Shown piece after piece: positions 8,881 through 18,306 of a stretch of 64,000 nt of DNA. Under the pieces are notes generated by a model that worked only from the letters and a program-made list of their open reading frames with translations, was not told where the DNA came from and did no database searches. Numbering within the stretch: the first letter of the stretch is position 1; every line of letters begins with the position of its first letter. The translations under genes were made by a program, and so were the position numbers. The stretch comes from Fibrobacter sp. (GTDB lineage: Bacteria; Fibrobacterota; Fibrobacteria; Fibrobacterales; Fibrobacteraceae). The stretch is taken from NCBI GenBank assembly GCA_017615055.1, contig JAGAAW010000088.1:16105-80104 (forward strand), read 5' to 3'.

Positions 8881-9330
8881 ATGAAAAAACTTGCAAGAAT
8901 AGCCATGCTTGCCGTGGTTGCCTTTGGCGGGCTCTTTACCGCCTGTTCCACCGAGGATCCGCACATCGTGTGCGGCCGTGAATGGAATCCGGCGATGCAG
9001 CTTGTTGCCGACACGACCAGCGAATTTCAACTCATCGACCCGATGATTGTCCAGTTCCGCTATGGTACGGGTTTTGACTTCCCGACGCTCAAAATCACGT
9101 TCTATGAAGGGACGGAAAAGGCCAAGGGCAAGGAAATCTGGCATTACGAGACCAAGGTGAACGAGAAGGTGAGCGTCTATACCTTGCAGGGCCACTCCAA
9201 GCGCGGCGGCCTCATGACGGCATCGGAACTGACGCGCCACCATACGCCGGGCCAGGTTGTTATCGAGGCTACGACGGGGGACCGCCTCCTTGCCGTGAAA
9301 GAACTTACGCTTATCAAGAACAAACAGTAA
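8881..9330 (+). CDS. Small lipoprotein of unknown function
   Basis: A 149-aa predicted lipoprotein: signal peptide MKKLARIAMLAVVAFGGLF with lipobox FTAC at Cys22, then a beta-rich, mostly polar domain. No family recognised. The start has a good AGGAAGGG ribosome site. It begins a tight plus-strand run (gaps of 12, 3 and 4 bp) with two further lipoproteins and the MetH-like gene, so all four are probably one transcript. Confidence 0.75.
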   Translation: MKKLARIAMLAVVAFGGLFTACSTEDPHIVCGREWNPAMQLVADTTSEFQLIDPMIVQFRYGTGFDFPTLKITFYEGTEKAKGKEIWHYETKVNEKVSVYTLQGHSKRGGLMTASELTRHHTPGQVVIEATTGDRLLAVKELTLIKNKQ

Positions 9331-9342
9331 TTGGAATTTTCG

Positions 9343-10281
9343 ATGATTTGTAATAAACTCCTGGCCAGATTCGGCGGGCTTACCCTGCTTTGTGCTATCC
9401 CTGTGATGTTTTCGGGTTGCGGGGAATCCGAGATTACTGTCAATTATACGCTGGCAGCGCCTGTCGATGTGGAAGTCTATACTGAAAGTTACTTCGCGAC
9501 GATAGACCTGAAGGGCGAGGAGCAGATGGGCACGATTACCGCTGCCTATGTGGACCTGAACTACTCTACTGCGGGCGATACCACCAAGGTGCAGCGCCTG
9601 TACCGCGTGAACAATTCCCGCGGGTACCTCAAGAACTTTATGCCCTCCGAACTTGCTTGGCGTGTGAAGGAGGTGAACCTTGCCGCCGTTGACCGCGAAG
9701 TGGTCTCGCTGACCGGGCTCGATGACGGCTACGACACGCTGTTGCACCATATTCCGATGCCCGAACGCTGGCGCAACCAGTTGCTGAACCCCGATTACAA
9801 GCCGCACCTGCGCCGCCTCGAGAAACACCGCTGGGAAATGGACCACTTGCTCAAGGGGACGGTCCCCGTGAAGGCGAACATCACGCAGATGCTCAAGGAC
9901 CAGGGGAGGCTCAACTTTGCGCTGATCCAGATTGATTCTGTGGTCACGAAGGGCTTTGAGAACCGCGACCACCGCCATTGCCTGGACTACAAGATTTACC
10001 TGCACGAGAAGGAAAGCTTCCCCTACTACATCTGGGAGCAGCACGTGAACAGCAATATCGTGCCCGAAAAGTTCAAGGCCTATACCGCGGGCATCAAGGC
10101 GGAGTATGATACCGAGTTCGAGGTGATGATTGACCCCGAGACGGGCATCCCGTGCCAGGAACGCGAGGTGAAGGTTGGGACCCACACGATGGTGCATCCG
10201 GTGACAAAGGATACCGTGACTTTCAAGAGCAATATTACGCACGAGCGCCTCTTCAACATCAAGCGCGGGGAAAAGGAATAG
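9343..10281 (+). CDS. Lipoprotein of unknown function
   Basis: 312-aa predicted lipoprotein with signal peptide MICNKLLARFGGLTLLCAIP and lipobox MFSGC. The body has charged segments and no motif I recognise. The ATG at 9343 is preferred; a TTG at 9331 directly after the previous stop is possible. Second gene of the lipoprotein run with 3 bp before the next gene. Predicted location: periplasmic face of a membrane. Confidence 0.72.
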   Translation: MICNKLLARFGGLTLLCAIPVMFSGCGESEITVNYTLAAPVDVEVYTESYFATIDLKGEEQMGTITAAYVDLNYSTAGDTTKVQRLYRVNNSRGYLKNFMPSELAWRVKEVNLAAVDREVVSLTGLDDGYDTLLHHIPMPERWRNQLLNPDYKPHLRRLEKHRWEMDHLLKGTVPVKANITQMLKDQGRLNFALIQIDSVVTKGFENRDHRHCLDYKIYLHEKESFPYYIWEQHVNSNIVPEKFKAYTAGIKAEYDTEFEVMIDPETGIPCQEREVKVGTHTMVHPVTKDTVTFKSNITHERLFNIKRGEKE

Positions 10282-10284
10282 CCC

Positions 10285-10734
10285 ATGCGTAGCCTTGCCC
10301 GTGCCATACTTGCCGTTTTCGCAGCCGCCTTCGTGGCGGTGCTTGCAGGCTGTACGTCGCACCCGTCGCCCCAGCAGACGATGGTGGACGACCGCTACAT
10401 GATGTACAAGGAGACGTACAAGGCGTACAAGGAAGCGGAAGAACGTTACCTGAACCTGCTCTTCAATATCGAGCGCATGCCCGAGGAGGAGGAACTCTGG
10501 ATAATGAAGCGCGAGCAGATGCAGGAACTGCTGCAGTTGCGTGAACTCATGCTGCAGGCGCGTGGCGAACTTGACGACGCGATGAAGGACTGGGAAACTC
10601 ACCTGATGGAGGTGCAGTCCGAGGTGAAGAAGGCGAAGATCCAGCAATACAACCCGAATTTCAAGGGCCGCGATGCCCAACGCACGAGCCCGGGACAACT
10701 GCTCCCGGGTGAGGTCCCGAATACGCGGAGATAG
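10285..10734 (+). CDS. Coiled-coil lipoprotein of unknown function
   Basis: 149 aa with signal peptide and lipobox VLAGC, then a continuous charged helix from about residue 40 to 125 (YKAYKEAEERYLNLLF, ELDDAMKDWETHLMEV) that looks like a coiled coil. The short C-terminal tail is proline- and arginine-rich. It lies 3 bp after the preceding lipoprotein and 4 bp before the MetH-like gene. The helical hairpin-like build suggests a structural or scaffold role (inference only). Confidence 0.72.
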   Translation: MRSLARAILAVFAAAFVAVLAGCTSHPSPQQTMVDDRYMMYKETYKAYKEAEERYLNLLFNIERMPEEEELWIMKREQMQELLQLRELMLQARGELDDAMKDWETHLMEVQSEVKKAKIQQYNPNFKGRDAQRTSPGQLLPGEVPNTRR

Positions 10735-10738
10735 TCCC

Positions 10739-12640
10739 ATGAACCTCTCGAAGTCCTATCAGGAACTCGCGAGGGCGAGCATCGGGCGCATCCTTGTCAT
10801 GGATGGGCCCGTGGGGACTGCTATCGGTGCGGATGAATTGCGGGAAGAGGATTATCGCGGCAAGATGTTTGCAGACCATGCGGTAGACCTGCAGGGCGAT
10901 GACGATATCCTCTGCATTACCGCGTCGCAACTGGTGAAGAAGGCCCACCGTGCCTACTTGGAGGCGGGGGCGGATATCATCCGCACGAACACCTTCAGGG
11001 CAAACCCGATTTCGCAGGGGAAGTTCAGGCTCGAGAACATGGCCTACGATATCGCGCTTACGGGGACGACCCTTGCCTGCGAGTCGATTGCCGAATACAA
11101 CGACGACATTGTGCAGTGCAAGACCGGCAAGTTGGGCCAGACGCTTGAGCGCAAGTACGTCGCGGGTACAATCGGGCCTGCGGACGATTCTGCGGATGTC
11201 GGCTTCCGTGACCTTGTTGATGCATACAGCGAGGTGGCGCGTGGACTGCTGGATGGCAAGGCCGATATAATCTTGCTGGATTCCTTCCGCGATCTGTTGA
11301 ACGTGAAGGCCGCATTGCACGCCATATACAAGGTTTGTACCGAACGCCAGGAACTGGTGCCGATCATGGTGACCGGCGAGGTGTGCGAAGGTCCGGAGCG
11401 CAAGCAAACTAGCCTTACCGCAAGGGCCTTGCAGCACGGGGTAAGCAGTTTCCCGGTGTTCAGTATCGGGCTTTCGGCGGGCGAGAACTCTGGTGATTTG
11501 CAGACTCTCTTGAAAGAAATCGAGAGCGCCCCTGTGCGCATGAGCGTGATGGTGGATGTCTCGCTCGAAGGCATGAAACCCCACGACAGCGATTCCGTGA
11601 AGACCCGCGCGAAGGAAATCTGGCGGTATGCCGATACGGGACTTGTGAACATCGTGGGCGGTGGCTGCGAGTCTACCCCCGATACGGTGAAGTTCATGGT
11701 GAAGGCGCTCAAGGGTAGCCGTCCGCGTCGCATCCCTGCCCGCCGGTACAACATGCTGTTGAGCGGGCTTGCCCCCATGACGGTTTCGGGTGCAGGGAAC
11801 TGCATTTGCGTAGGGAACGTGTTTAATCGTGAGGAGTCTCCCGAGTTCGCACGCGTCTTTGGCGAAAGGAACATCGGGGATGCCGTTGCGCTCGGGCGCA
11901 AGCAGGTTGGCTACGGTGCCGAGATTCTGGATGTGAACCTGGATTCCTACGATACGGAGGCTCCGCAGATTCAGGCCTTCATGAGCAAGATGCTCGAGGA
12001 TGCGAACTTGTCGAAGTGCCCGGTGATGATGGATTCCCGCAGTTGGGACCTGCTTGTTGCCGGTATGGAATGTGCGCCGGGCAAGGGAATCGCCCGCAGT
12101 ATTAGCCTGGCGGAAGGCGAGGATGTTTTCCTCACGAAGGCGCAGGAAATACGCAAGCGCGGGTTTGCTCTGGTCTGTTTTGCCGAAGACGAGAAGGGCG
12201 TTGCAGATACATTCGCGCGCGAAACCGAAATCATCGAGCGCATGTACCGCCTGCTGGTGGGCAAGCTTAATTTCCTTGCCGAAGATATCGTGTTCGAACC
12301 CTGCGTCAGTGCGGACGGGGAGCCTTTTGAAGATGCGGTCAACCTGCTATTCAAGGTGTGCCGGTTCGTGAAGGCGAACTTGCCGTATGCACATGTATTG
12401 GGCGATATCACGAAACTGGGACTGCATACCGCGGGGCTCGAGAAGGCGAGGCCCGGGCTTACTTCCGTGTTCCTGCATCATGCGAAAAAGTGCGGGCTCG
12501 ATTTCTATATCGCAACGCCGGAACGCATCCCTGCATATGAGGAAATCCCGTACAGGCAGTGCTGCCTGCTCGAAGACGTAGTCCTTTCCCGCGTTCCCGA
12601 CGCGAAGAAAAAACTCATTGCTGCATTGAAGGCAATGTAA
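10739..12640 (+). CDS. MetH-like protein lacking zinc ligands and cobalamin domains
   Basis: 633-aa paralog of the first two modules of methionine synthase. The N-terminal barrel follows the MetH pattern closely (VMDGPVGTAIGADELREEDY, YLEAGADIIRTNTF, LVNIVGGGCESTP). Of the three zinc ligands only Cys310 remains: the GLNC cysteine is Ala247 (GLSAGEN) and the first of the paired cysteines is Gly309 (GGGCEST). The second barrel keeps pterin-domain landmarks (AEILDVNLDSYD, PVMMDSRSWDLL, GKGIARSISLAEGED) but the entry motif GERTNVTGS is lost. The protein ends where the cobalamin cap would begin. Homocysteine methylation is therefore unlikely, and a new role is possible. ATG 10739 was chosen over an in-frame upstream codon because it follows the preceding gene by 4 bp. 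Confidence 0.83.
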   Translation: MNLSKSYQELARASIGRILVMDGPVGTAIGADELREEDYRGKMFADHAVDLQGDDDILCITASQLVKKAHRAYLEAGADIIRTNTFRANPISQGKFRLENMAYDIALTGTTLACESIAEYNDDIVQCKTGKLGQTLERKYVAGTIGPADDSADVGFRDLVDAYSEVARGLLDGKADIILLDSFRDLLNVKAALHAIYKVCTERQELVPIMVTGEVCEGPERKQTSLTARALQHGVSSFPVFSIGLSAGENSGDLQTLLKEIESAPVRMSVMVDVSLEGMKPHDSDSVKTRAKEIWRYADTGLVNIVGGGCESTPDTVKFMVKALKGSRPRRIPARRYNMLLSGLAPMTVSGAGNCICVGNVFNREESPEFARVFGERNIGDAVALGRKQVGYGAEILDVNLDSYDTEAPQIQAFMSKMLEDANLSKCPVMMDSRSWDLLVAGMECAPGKGIARSISLAEGEDVFLTKAQEIRKRGFALVCFAEDEKGVADTFARETEIIERMYRLLVGKLNFLAEDIVFEPCVSADGEPFEDAVNLLFKVCRFVKANLPYAHVLGDITKLGLHTAGLEKARPGLTSVFLHHAKKCGLDFYIATPERIPAYEEIPYRQCCLLEDVVLSRVPDAKKKLIAALKAM

Positions 12641-15600
12641 CTATTGCCAACTATTGAAGAATCCCATCCCGAGGGTGAACTTGATTCGCGTAGGAGCAAT
12701 GCTTTCGGGCATTAGCGGCACGTCGATGGGGCTCGGCTTCCAACTGCCATCTCTCCCTTCCTCATCGCCGATGCGGCTCAAGGCACGCGCGAGCGTGAGC
12801 GTGATGTCGAGCGGGACGCTATAGAACAACTTGTTGCTCCACCTGAAGGAAAGGCCTACGGAACGGTCCCAGAAGTCGTGGTCCTTGAACTTGTCCATGT
12901 CAAACCACTTGGATGTCCATGCGGCACCAATCTGCGTGAATGCATCGATGTAGAATGCACGTGTCTCAAAAATCCAGAATCCCTTGCGCCAGTCGTCATA
13001 GACGGGGAAGAGGTAGTGGACTTCCGCCATGGCGGTCTTGGTGCCTGCTCGCGTGTAGCTTTCGGAGCTGCGCAGGTAGGGGTAGCCTTCCAGCATCACC
13101 GGGCTATAGTAGTACGAGTCGAGCGTGTCCTCTTTCGCGTCGGTGTTCCAGCTGAAAATTCCGCCAATCTTGCCGCCTGCCGCAAGGCGTGCTCCGGTGA
13201 GCGGGCTCTGGATGCTGCCATAGAGGCTTAGACCGAATTCATGGATGTTGAAATTCCTGTACTTGGGCTTCGCCTGGCCGCTCTCGGTGACGTAGAAACT
13301 TTCGGCGAATGTTCCCGGGCGGAACAGGTCGCTGTTGGAATACTGGTACGATATTACGGCGCCATCACCCTGCCCGCTGATGCCCGTGCCGTCTTCGCCC
13401 TCGGTGTCACCGTAGAGCCCGAAGAGGGCCATCGCGCTGATTCGCTTCTGGTAGGTCCATGCGAAATCGTCTTCGTACAGGTTGAAGTCTGCCCAGTCGT
13501 AACCGACGGCGACCTGCAGCGTGTCGATGCTCTTGAACGGGCTGTAGCCCGCCATTGCGACAATCGCTTGCATCGGGACGGCGTAGTTGTTTACGCCGAG
13601 GCTGTCGCCGTCGTGGGCACGTACGTCCTCGTAGCGTACGGTATCCCTGCTCGTGTAGTTTGCGTAGGTGTACGAAATCCCGAGGTCGATGGGCGTGCTC
13701 CTGTTTTCCCACGAGACGAAGAATTCCTTCTCCTGCTCGGGATTGAGGCCACCCGAGTTGATGTAGTCGATTCCATTGCCGACTTCGAGCATAAACCCAA
13801 TCTGGATGACATTCTTCTTGAGCGGGTCGGCGAGGATGGCGGCAAGCCCGATCTTTGCCTTGAGTTGCCCTTCTCCGAATACGGTGAGGTCGGGGGCGTT
13901 CTCGTTGAAGGCAATCATCGGGATGAATAGCGGTACGGTGGGGATGGGCTTGTAGTCGCGCTCGGTGCCTGCAAATTCGCGGTTTTCGAGTTCGATATGC
14001 TTCTCTATGCGCGGGAGGGGCGAACCCTTGAGTACGATTTCGCTCGGTGCGGGCTTCTGTGTCACCGTGTATGTTGTATCAAGAATCTTGATGGTGCTGT
14101 CACGCATCGTGACGGTCGGTTCTGGTGTGCAGTTTGCAACTGCATTGCTCTGTGAACTGTCACTCTGGATTCTATCGCTGCGCTCCAGAATGACAGCAGC
14201 AGCGATAGAGTCTATTGCTACGCTGGAATCCGCACAGTTGTTCCATACCGTATCGGCGACCTGCAATACGCTGTCATGTTCCGTAACGTTCATCGTCGTG
14301 TCGTTTACCATCGCGACGCTCGTGTACTGGAGCTTGTAGAGCGAGAACCCGTCCTTGTCGTACTGCGTAAAGTAGAGCGTGTCGCCTGCGAGTACCGGCG
14401 TGAATGCACCGCCGACCACGTTCGTGAGCGGGCGTTCGTACCCGGTGTCGATGTTCTTCTCGATGAGGTTGAATATCCCGTTCCTGTTGCTCGCGAATAC
14501 GATCTTGCTGTCGTCGATCCAGTTCACGTCGCGCTCGTCGTAGCCTTCGGTGCTCACGACTTTCATGTTCTTGCCGTCGGCGTCTATCACGGCGATACCC
14601 CGGTGCACGTCGTCGAAGAAGCTGAAGGCGATGCGACTCCCATCGGGGCTGTACTTGGGGCTATAGATATTGTAGTACCTGAACTTCGCGTCGGGCACGT
14701 AGATGTCGATGGGGTCTTCTGCCGTGTATTCGCTGAAGTCCGCGATGAAGGGAACCTTGCTCAGTACGAAGCGCGTGCTGTAGGGTTCGCGCCGTACGAA
14801 GGCGACCTCGTTCCCCTTGGGGCTGAATGCCGGATAGACCGCGTCCACGAGGTGGGTGAGGTTCAGCTTGTTCTTGTTCGTGTCGCTCACCGCGATGTCG
14901 AAGTGAGCGTGTCCGTCCTTGTCGCGGTTCTGGAATGTCACGTATGCGAGGATCGGGCCTTTCTCCGGGGCGTCGTACACGTCGATGCCCTTGTCGAACC
15001 AGGGCTTCTTGGCGCGGAAGCCGCTCTTCGCGTAGTCATTGATGTCGATGGTCGAGTCGCCTTCCTCTTCCTCGATGGAAATCTGGCCGATCTCGATGCC
15101 GTCAATCTTCTCGTCGGTCTTTGCGGTGCTGTCTGCGGCACTGCTGTCCGGTTCCAGTGGCATCTTGAAAACCGCGCCGTCGAACCACGGCCCGCCGAAG
15201 TTCGATACGCCGTAGAGGTGCTTGCCTGCGACCACGGGGTAGTCCTGCCAGAAGGCTTCGGCGGTAATCTTCTTGCCTTCGACGAGAGGCCCGAGGGAAT
15301 CCTTCTGCGCCTTGTACGCCTCGGTGATTTCCTTCTTCCAGGCTTCGTAAAGTTCCTTCTCGCTAATCCCGAGAATTTTCTTGAGCGCCCCGTCGAGCGT
15401 CACGCGGTAGGGTTTCGAAAGTTCCGTCCAGATTTTCGGGACAGCGTCTTCGCCGTAATGCTTAGAGATATAGAGTACGAGCGAGAACCCCTGCGTGTAG
15501 GGCCCGAGTTCGGCAAACAGTGAGTTATCCGAAAAGTCGTGCATGTATTCGAGCGGGAGCAGGCTGTCATTGAGGGCCGCAACGCGCAACAGCATGTCGC

Positions 15601-16219
15601 GGTGCGTGTCCCAGGCGTCAAAGCCCATGCGGGCAGATTCGAACTGCGCCGTACCTTCCGCAAACCAGAGCGGCTGCAGCGTGAAGGGGAGAAGCGTCAT
15701 GAAGTCGCTTGTCGTACGCTCGTTGTAGTAGTCGGTGTAGCTGAACTGCACGCCGTAGAGACTCGGGACAATTTTGCTCCCGTTCTCGATACTTACGAGG
15801 TGGCTGAATTCGTGCGTAATCACGTCGGCGAGCCAGCCGTGGCTGCTGCGAATCTTGAAATCCCAGTTGGTGAGCCACAGGTTCACTGCGTTCTCGCTCG
15901 GGACGGCGCTACCGTTGCTGTAGAGTGCGTTGTTGAGTACCGCGTTCACGCGGCCCGGCAGGTCCTTCTTGTAGCGGCCTACCACCGAATCGTAGACTGC
16001 TTCTGCGTATGCGGAGAGTGCGGAAGCGTGCTCGGTATATTCCTGCGGGTAGATAAACTGGAAATGCTTTGTGTCGGCGGTTTTCCACTTGATGTCGCTC
16101 TGGTTGCCGTAAAAGCCGGCTGCACCTGCGGCCCCTGCAAGCAGCAATACGCCCGCAAGCGCTGTGCCTGCAAGCCTGCCCGCGACCTTTGCGGAAAGTC
16201 TTTTCGCCTTAAAGAGCAT
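12641..16219 (-). CDS. Peptidase-MA / PD40 beta-propeller / outer-membrane barrel protein
   Basis: 1192-aa exported protein with three parts. After a signal peptide (residues 1-35) comes a gluzincin-like domain with HEFSH at 136-140 and the distal glutamate in WFAEGTAQFES (Glu188), a complete zinc site. Next are TolB-like PD40 repeats (AFSPKGNEVAF, YSPDGSRIAFSF, WIDDSKIVFASN). The last ~400 residues alternate polar and aromatic residues and end with an aromatic-rich strand (FTLGMGFFNSWQ), as in surface-antigen barrels. The natural reading is a barrel-anchored cell-surface protease or adhesin; substrates are unknown. A dispersed repeat at 14157-14196 is translated as part of a linker (ILERSDRIQSDSSQ). 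The stop codon abuts that of the MetH-like gene with no gap. TAAATT lies just upstream of the start, which also has GAGGT. Confidence 0.8.
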   Translation of the reverse strand: MLFKAKRLSAKVAGRLAGTALAGVLLLAGAAGAAGFYGNQSDIKWKTADTKHFQFIYPQEYTEHASALSAYAEAVYDSVVGRYKKDLPGRVNAVLNNALYSNGSAVPSENAVNLWLTNWDFKIRSSHGWLADVITHEFSHLVSIENGSKIVPSLYGVQFSYTDYYNERTTSDFMTLLPFTLQPLWFAEGTAQFESARMGFDAWDTHRDMLLRVAALNDSLLPLEYMHDFSDNSLFAELGPYTQGFSLVLYISKHYGEDAVPKIWTELSKPYRVTLDGALKKILGISEKELYEAWKKEITEAYKAQKDSLGPLVEGKKITAEAFWQDYPVVAGKHLYGVSNFGGPWFDGAVFKMPLEPDSSAADSTAKTDEKIDGIEIGQISIEEEEGDSTIDINDYAKSGFRAKKPWFDKGIDVYDAPEKGPILAYVTFQNRDKDGHAHFDIAVSDTNKNKLNLTHLVDAVYPAFSPKGNEVAFVRREPYSTRFVLSKVPFIADFSEYTAEDPIDIYVPDAKFRYYNIYSPKYSPDGSRIAFSFFDDVHRGIAVIDADGKNMKVVSTEGYDERDVNWIDDSKIVFASNRNGIFNLIEKNIDTGYERPLTNVVGGAFTPVLAGDTLYFTQYDKDGFSLYKLQYTSVAMVNDTTMNVTEHDSVLQVADTVWNNCADSSVAIDSIAAAVILERSDRIQSDSSQSNAVANCTPEPTVTMRDSTIKILDTTYTVTQKPAPSEIVLKGSPLPRIEKHIELENREFAGTERDYKPIPTVPLFIPMIAFNENAPDLTVFGEGQLKAKIGLAAILADPLKKNVIQIGFMLEVGNGIDYINSGGLNPEQEKEFFVSWENRSTPIDLGISYTYANYTSRDTVRYEDVRAHDGDSLGVNNYAVPMQAIVAMAGYSPFKSIDTLQVAVGYDWADFNLYEDDFAWTYQKRISAMALFGLYGDTEGEDGTGISGQGDGAVISYQYSNSDLFRPGTFAESFYVTESGQAKPKYRNFNIHEFGLSLYGSIQSPLTGARLAAGGKIGGIFSWNTDAKEDTLDSYYYSPVMLEGYPYLRSSESYTRAGTKTAMAEVHYLFPVYDDWRKGFWIFETRAFYIDAFTQIGAAWTSKWFDMDKFKDHDFWDRSVGLSFRWSNKLFYSVPLDITLTLARALSRIGDEEGRDGSWKPSPIDVPLMPESIAPTRIKFTLGMGFFNSWQ
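14157..14196. repeat. Dispersed palindromic repeat, copy B (inside the PD40/barrel gene)
   Basis: Nearly perfect palindrome with arms CTGTCACTCTGGATTCT and its complement ending CCAGAATGACAG. Read in the gene's direction it encodes residues of a linker between the propeller and the barrel region. Ends match copies A, C, D and E. Confidence 0.75.
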
Positions 16220-16291
16220 TACCTCTATAATTTAGGAAATTTGGGCCAGAAAACCCACTTTTTATTATACGAATTTGACGTGAGCGGTAAC

Positions 16292-16322
16292 AAAAAACGC
16301 CCCCAGAATTAACTGGGAGCGC
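16292..16322 (-). terminator. Rho-independent terminator after the GH5 cellulase
   Basis: Minus-strand 9-bp stem CGCTCCCAG / CTGGGGGCG (one G-T pair, 6-nt loop, 16299-16322) followed by six T (16298-16293). It separates the GH5 gene from the large barrel protein gene downstream. Confidence 0.85.
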
Positions 16323-16344
16323 TTTTTGTTAGGAGGAGAATTTC

Positions 16345-18306
16345 TTATTCCAGGCCGTAGGCTTCCTTCATGCCCTCGATGAGCTTGGTGCCCTTCACGC
16401 CATCCTCGGATTCGAACAGCGAGAACCCGCCGGTGTAGCCCCAGTGCGTGAGCGGAATCTGGAGCGTGTCGCTGATTTCCTTCATCGCAGTCATGTAGTT
16501 GAGCACGGACTGCTTGTCGGTCTTCAGGTTGTAGGCGCCGAACTCGTTGATGATGACCGGCACGTTGTTCTTCACGGCCCATTCCTTGGCGGGCAGGACG
16601 ATGTTGAGGATGTATTCCTTGTTGGCAATCTTGTAGTAGTTCTGGATATTCTTCTTGTAATTGCTGGGGAGCGTCTTGGTGACACCGAAGTCGGCGCTGT
16701 ATTCGGACCATCTTTCCTTGTCATAGGGGAACATCAGGTTCTTGACGCTCTTGAGGTCGGTCCAACTAGCACTCTGGTGCGTGAATACGAACGGTTCGTA
16801 GGTGTGCACTGCGTAGATGATGTTGTCGTCTTTTAGAGGCTGGCCTTTCTTGAGCAGGTCAATGGAGTACCACTTCGCATCGCCGAAGATAATCGTGTGC
16901 TTCGTGTCGACGGTACGGATGGAGTCGATGTCTTCCTGGGCGGCCTTGCGCCAGTTGACGGTAGTCACCATGCCGCTGGTCATATCGGGTTCGTTCAGAA
17001 GCTCGAAGAAGATGTCTTCGCGTTCGCTGCTTGCGTAGTGTGCTGCCACGTGCTTCCACACGCTTGCCATCATCTTCGTGTAGCGCGGGTTCTTGGAACT
17101 GGTCGCGTTGTAGCTGTTGTCGTATTCGTGGTAGTCGATCACGAACGACATGCCGTTACGGGCGGTCCATTCCGAGAAGGAGTCGAGCACGGCAAAGAGG
17201 TTCTCGTCGTCGAACTTGAGTTCGGTGGCGTCCGTAGTGTCGGCCACGAATTCGTCGCGGTTGGTGGCGTACTTGTCGAGGTCAATGGGCAGGCGCAGAG
17301 ACTTGATTCCGTTTTCGGCCATGAGCTTGATGTCGGTCTCGTCGAACTTGAATGTGCCCTTGAATACGGTCTTGTCTTCTTCAAGCCAGTTGGTGATGTT
17401 GATACCCTTGTTGAGGTACTTCATCGCCTTTTCCTGGAGCGGGTTGCTGATAGCGATTTCGCCGATGGTCACTTTGGGAATTTCGGGGTCCATGATCTTC
17501 ATGTCGGCGGTGTCCTTCGCGACTTCGCTCGTATCCTGGAAGTAGAGGTTGTCGATGAACACGGAGTCGCTCACCTTGTTTCCCTTTGCCTGGAAACTAA
17601 CCGCGGTAATGTGGGACGGGTCGAATTCGACTTCTTCGCCCCAGCCGCCCTGAGCCAGGTCCTTGAAGCGGATAAAGACCTGCTTCCATGTGCGGGATGC
17701 CTTCACGGAGGCGAGGTGAACGTCGTAGTCCTTCACGTCGGAGGTTTCCACGTGGATTTCGTGCTTGCCACCCTTGTACCAGTAGCTGATGCCGCCAAAA
17801 CGGCTGCAGTCGATGGAGTCAGGTACCTGGAGACCCCAGCCCACGTAGGGTTCATACGCGTAATCGCCCTTGTCGAGCGAGTAGTAGACGTTGAAGGAGT
17901 ATTCCGTGCCGTTGTCCGCGGTGGCGGGGAGCGGGTAGCCCTCGTCGCTCACGTTCGGGGTCGTAATTTCAGAAGCGCCGCCGTTGTCCTGGTCGGTGTA
18001 GGTGTACCAGCCTGTACCGATGAGCGTGCCGCCGTCGCCGTCCTCGAGGTCATCGATGAGCAGGCCTGTGCCCGTTACGGGCGGAATGACGACCGGGTCA
18101 GCGGCCGGGGGTGTAGTCGTATCTTTGGGGGCGGTGGAGCTGTCGCCCGGAACGGTCGACGAGTCCGGCAGCGTGTTGGTGCTATCCGGGAGCACCTGCT
18201 GATCGCTGGGAGTCGGTTCGGAAGCGGATTCGGAATCGCCGCAGGCGGAGAGGCTCATGGCGAGGAGTCCGGCCGCGGTGATGGGGAGAATTTTCTTAAA
18301 AAGCAT
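16345..18306 (-). CDS. GH5-family endoglucanase lipoprotein with N-terminal CBM
   Basis: 653-aa secreted glycoside hydrolase. A signal peptide with lipobox SLSAC is followed by a Ser/Thr/Pro/Asp-rich linker (about 25-75). A beta-sandwich carbohydrate-binding module resembling CBM11 occupies about 80-255 (IDDLEDGDGG, GGISYWYKGGKHEIHVE). A GH5 (alpha/beta)8 barrel follows at about 285-650, with LNKGINITNWLEE, the acid/base glutamate in FELLNEPD and the nucleophile glutamate in PVIINEFGAYN. It probably cleaves beta-1,4-glucans at the cell surface. Upstream on the minus strand TATATT (18335-18340) lies about 29 nt before the ATG, with AGAGGT as ribosome site. A strong 16-bp palindrome (18430-18445) lies further upstream. 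Confidence 0.9.
   Translation of the reverse strand: MLFKKILPITAAGLLAMSLSACGDSESASEPTPSDQQVLPDSTNTLPDSSTVPGDSSTAPKDTTTPPAADPVVIPPVTGTGLLIDDLEDGDGGTLIGTGWYTYTDQDNGGASEITTPNVSDEGYPLPATADNGTEYSFNVYYSLDKGDYAYEPYVGWGLQVPDSIDCSRFGGISYWYKGGKHEIHVETSDVKDYDVHLASVKASRTWKQVFIRFKDLAQGGWGEEVEFDPSHITAVSFQAKGNKVSDSVFIDNLYFQDTSEVAKDTADMKIMDPEIPKVTIGEIAISNPLQEKAMKYLNKGINITNWLEEDKTVFKGTFKFDETDIKLMAENGIKSLRLPIDLDKYATNRDEFVADTTDATELKFDDENLFAVLDSFSEWTARNGMSFVIDYHEYDNSYNATSSKNPRYTKMMASVWKHVAAHYASSEREDIFFELLNEPDMTSGMVTTVNWRKAAQEDIDSIRTVDTKHTIIFGDAKWYSIDLLKKGQPLKDDNIIYAVHTYEPFVFTHQSASWTDLKSVKNLMFPYDKERWSEYSADFGVTKTLPSNYKKNIQNYYKIANKEYILNIVLPAKEWAVKNNVPVIINEFGAYNLKTDKQSVLNYMTAMKEISDTLQIPLTHWGYTGGFSLFESEDGVKGTKLIEGMKEAYGLE

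Noticed and set aside
8854..10740. A 628-aa open frame on the minus strand opposite the lipoprotein run
   Set aside because: Shadow of three real lipoprotein genes with signal peptides; the antisense product has no recognisable domain and spans their intergenic gaps by chance.
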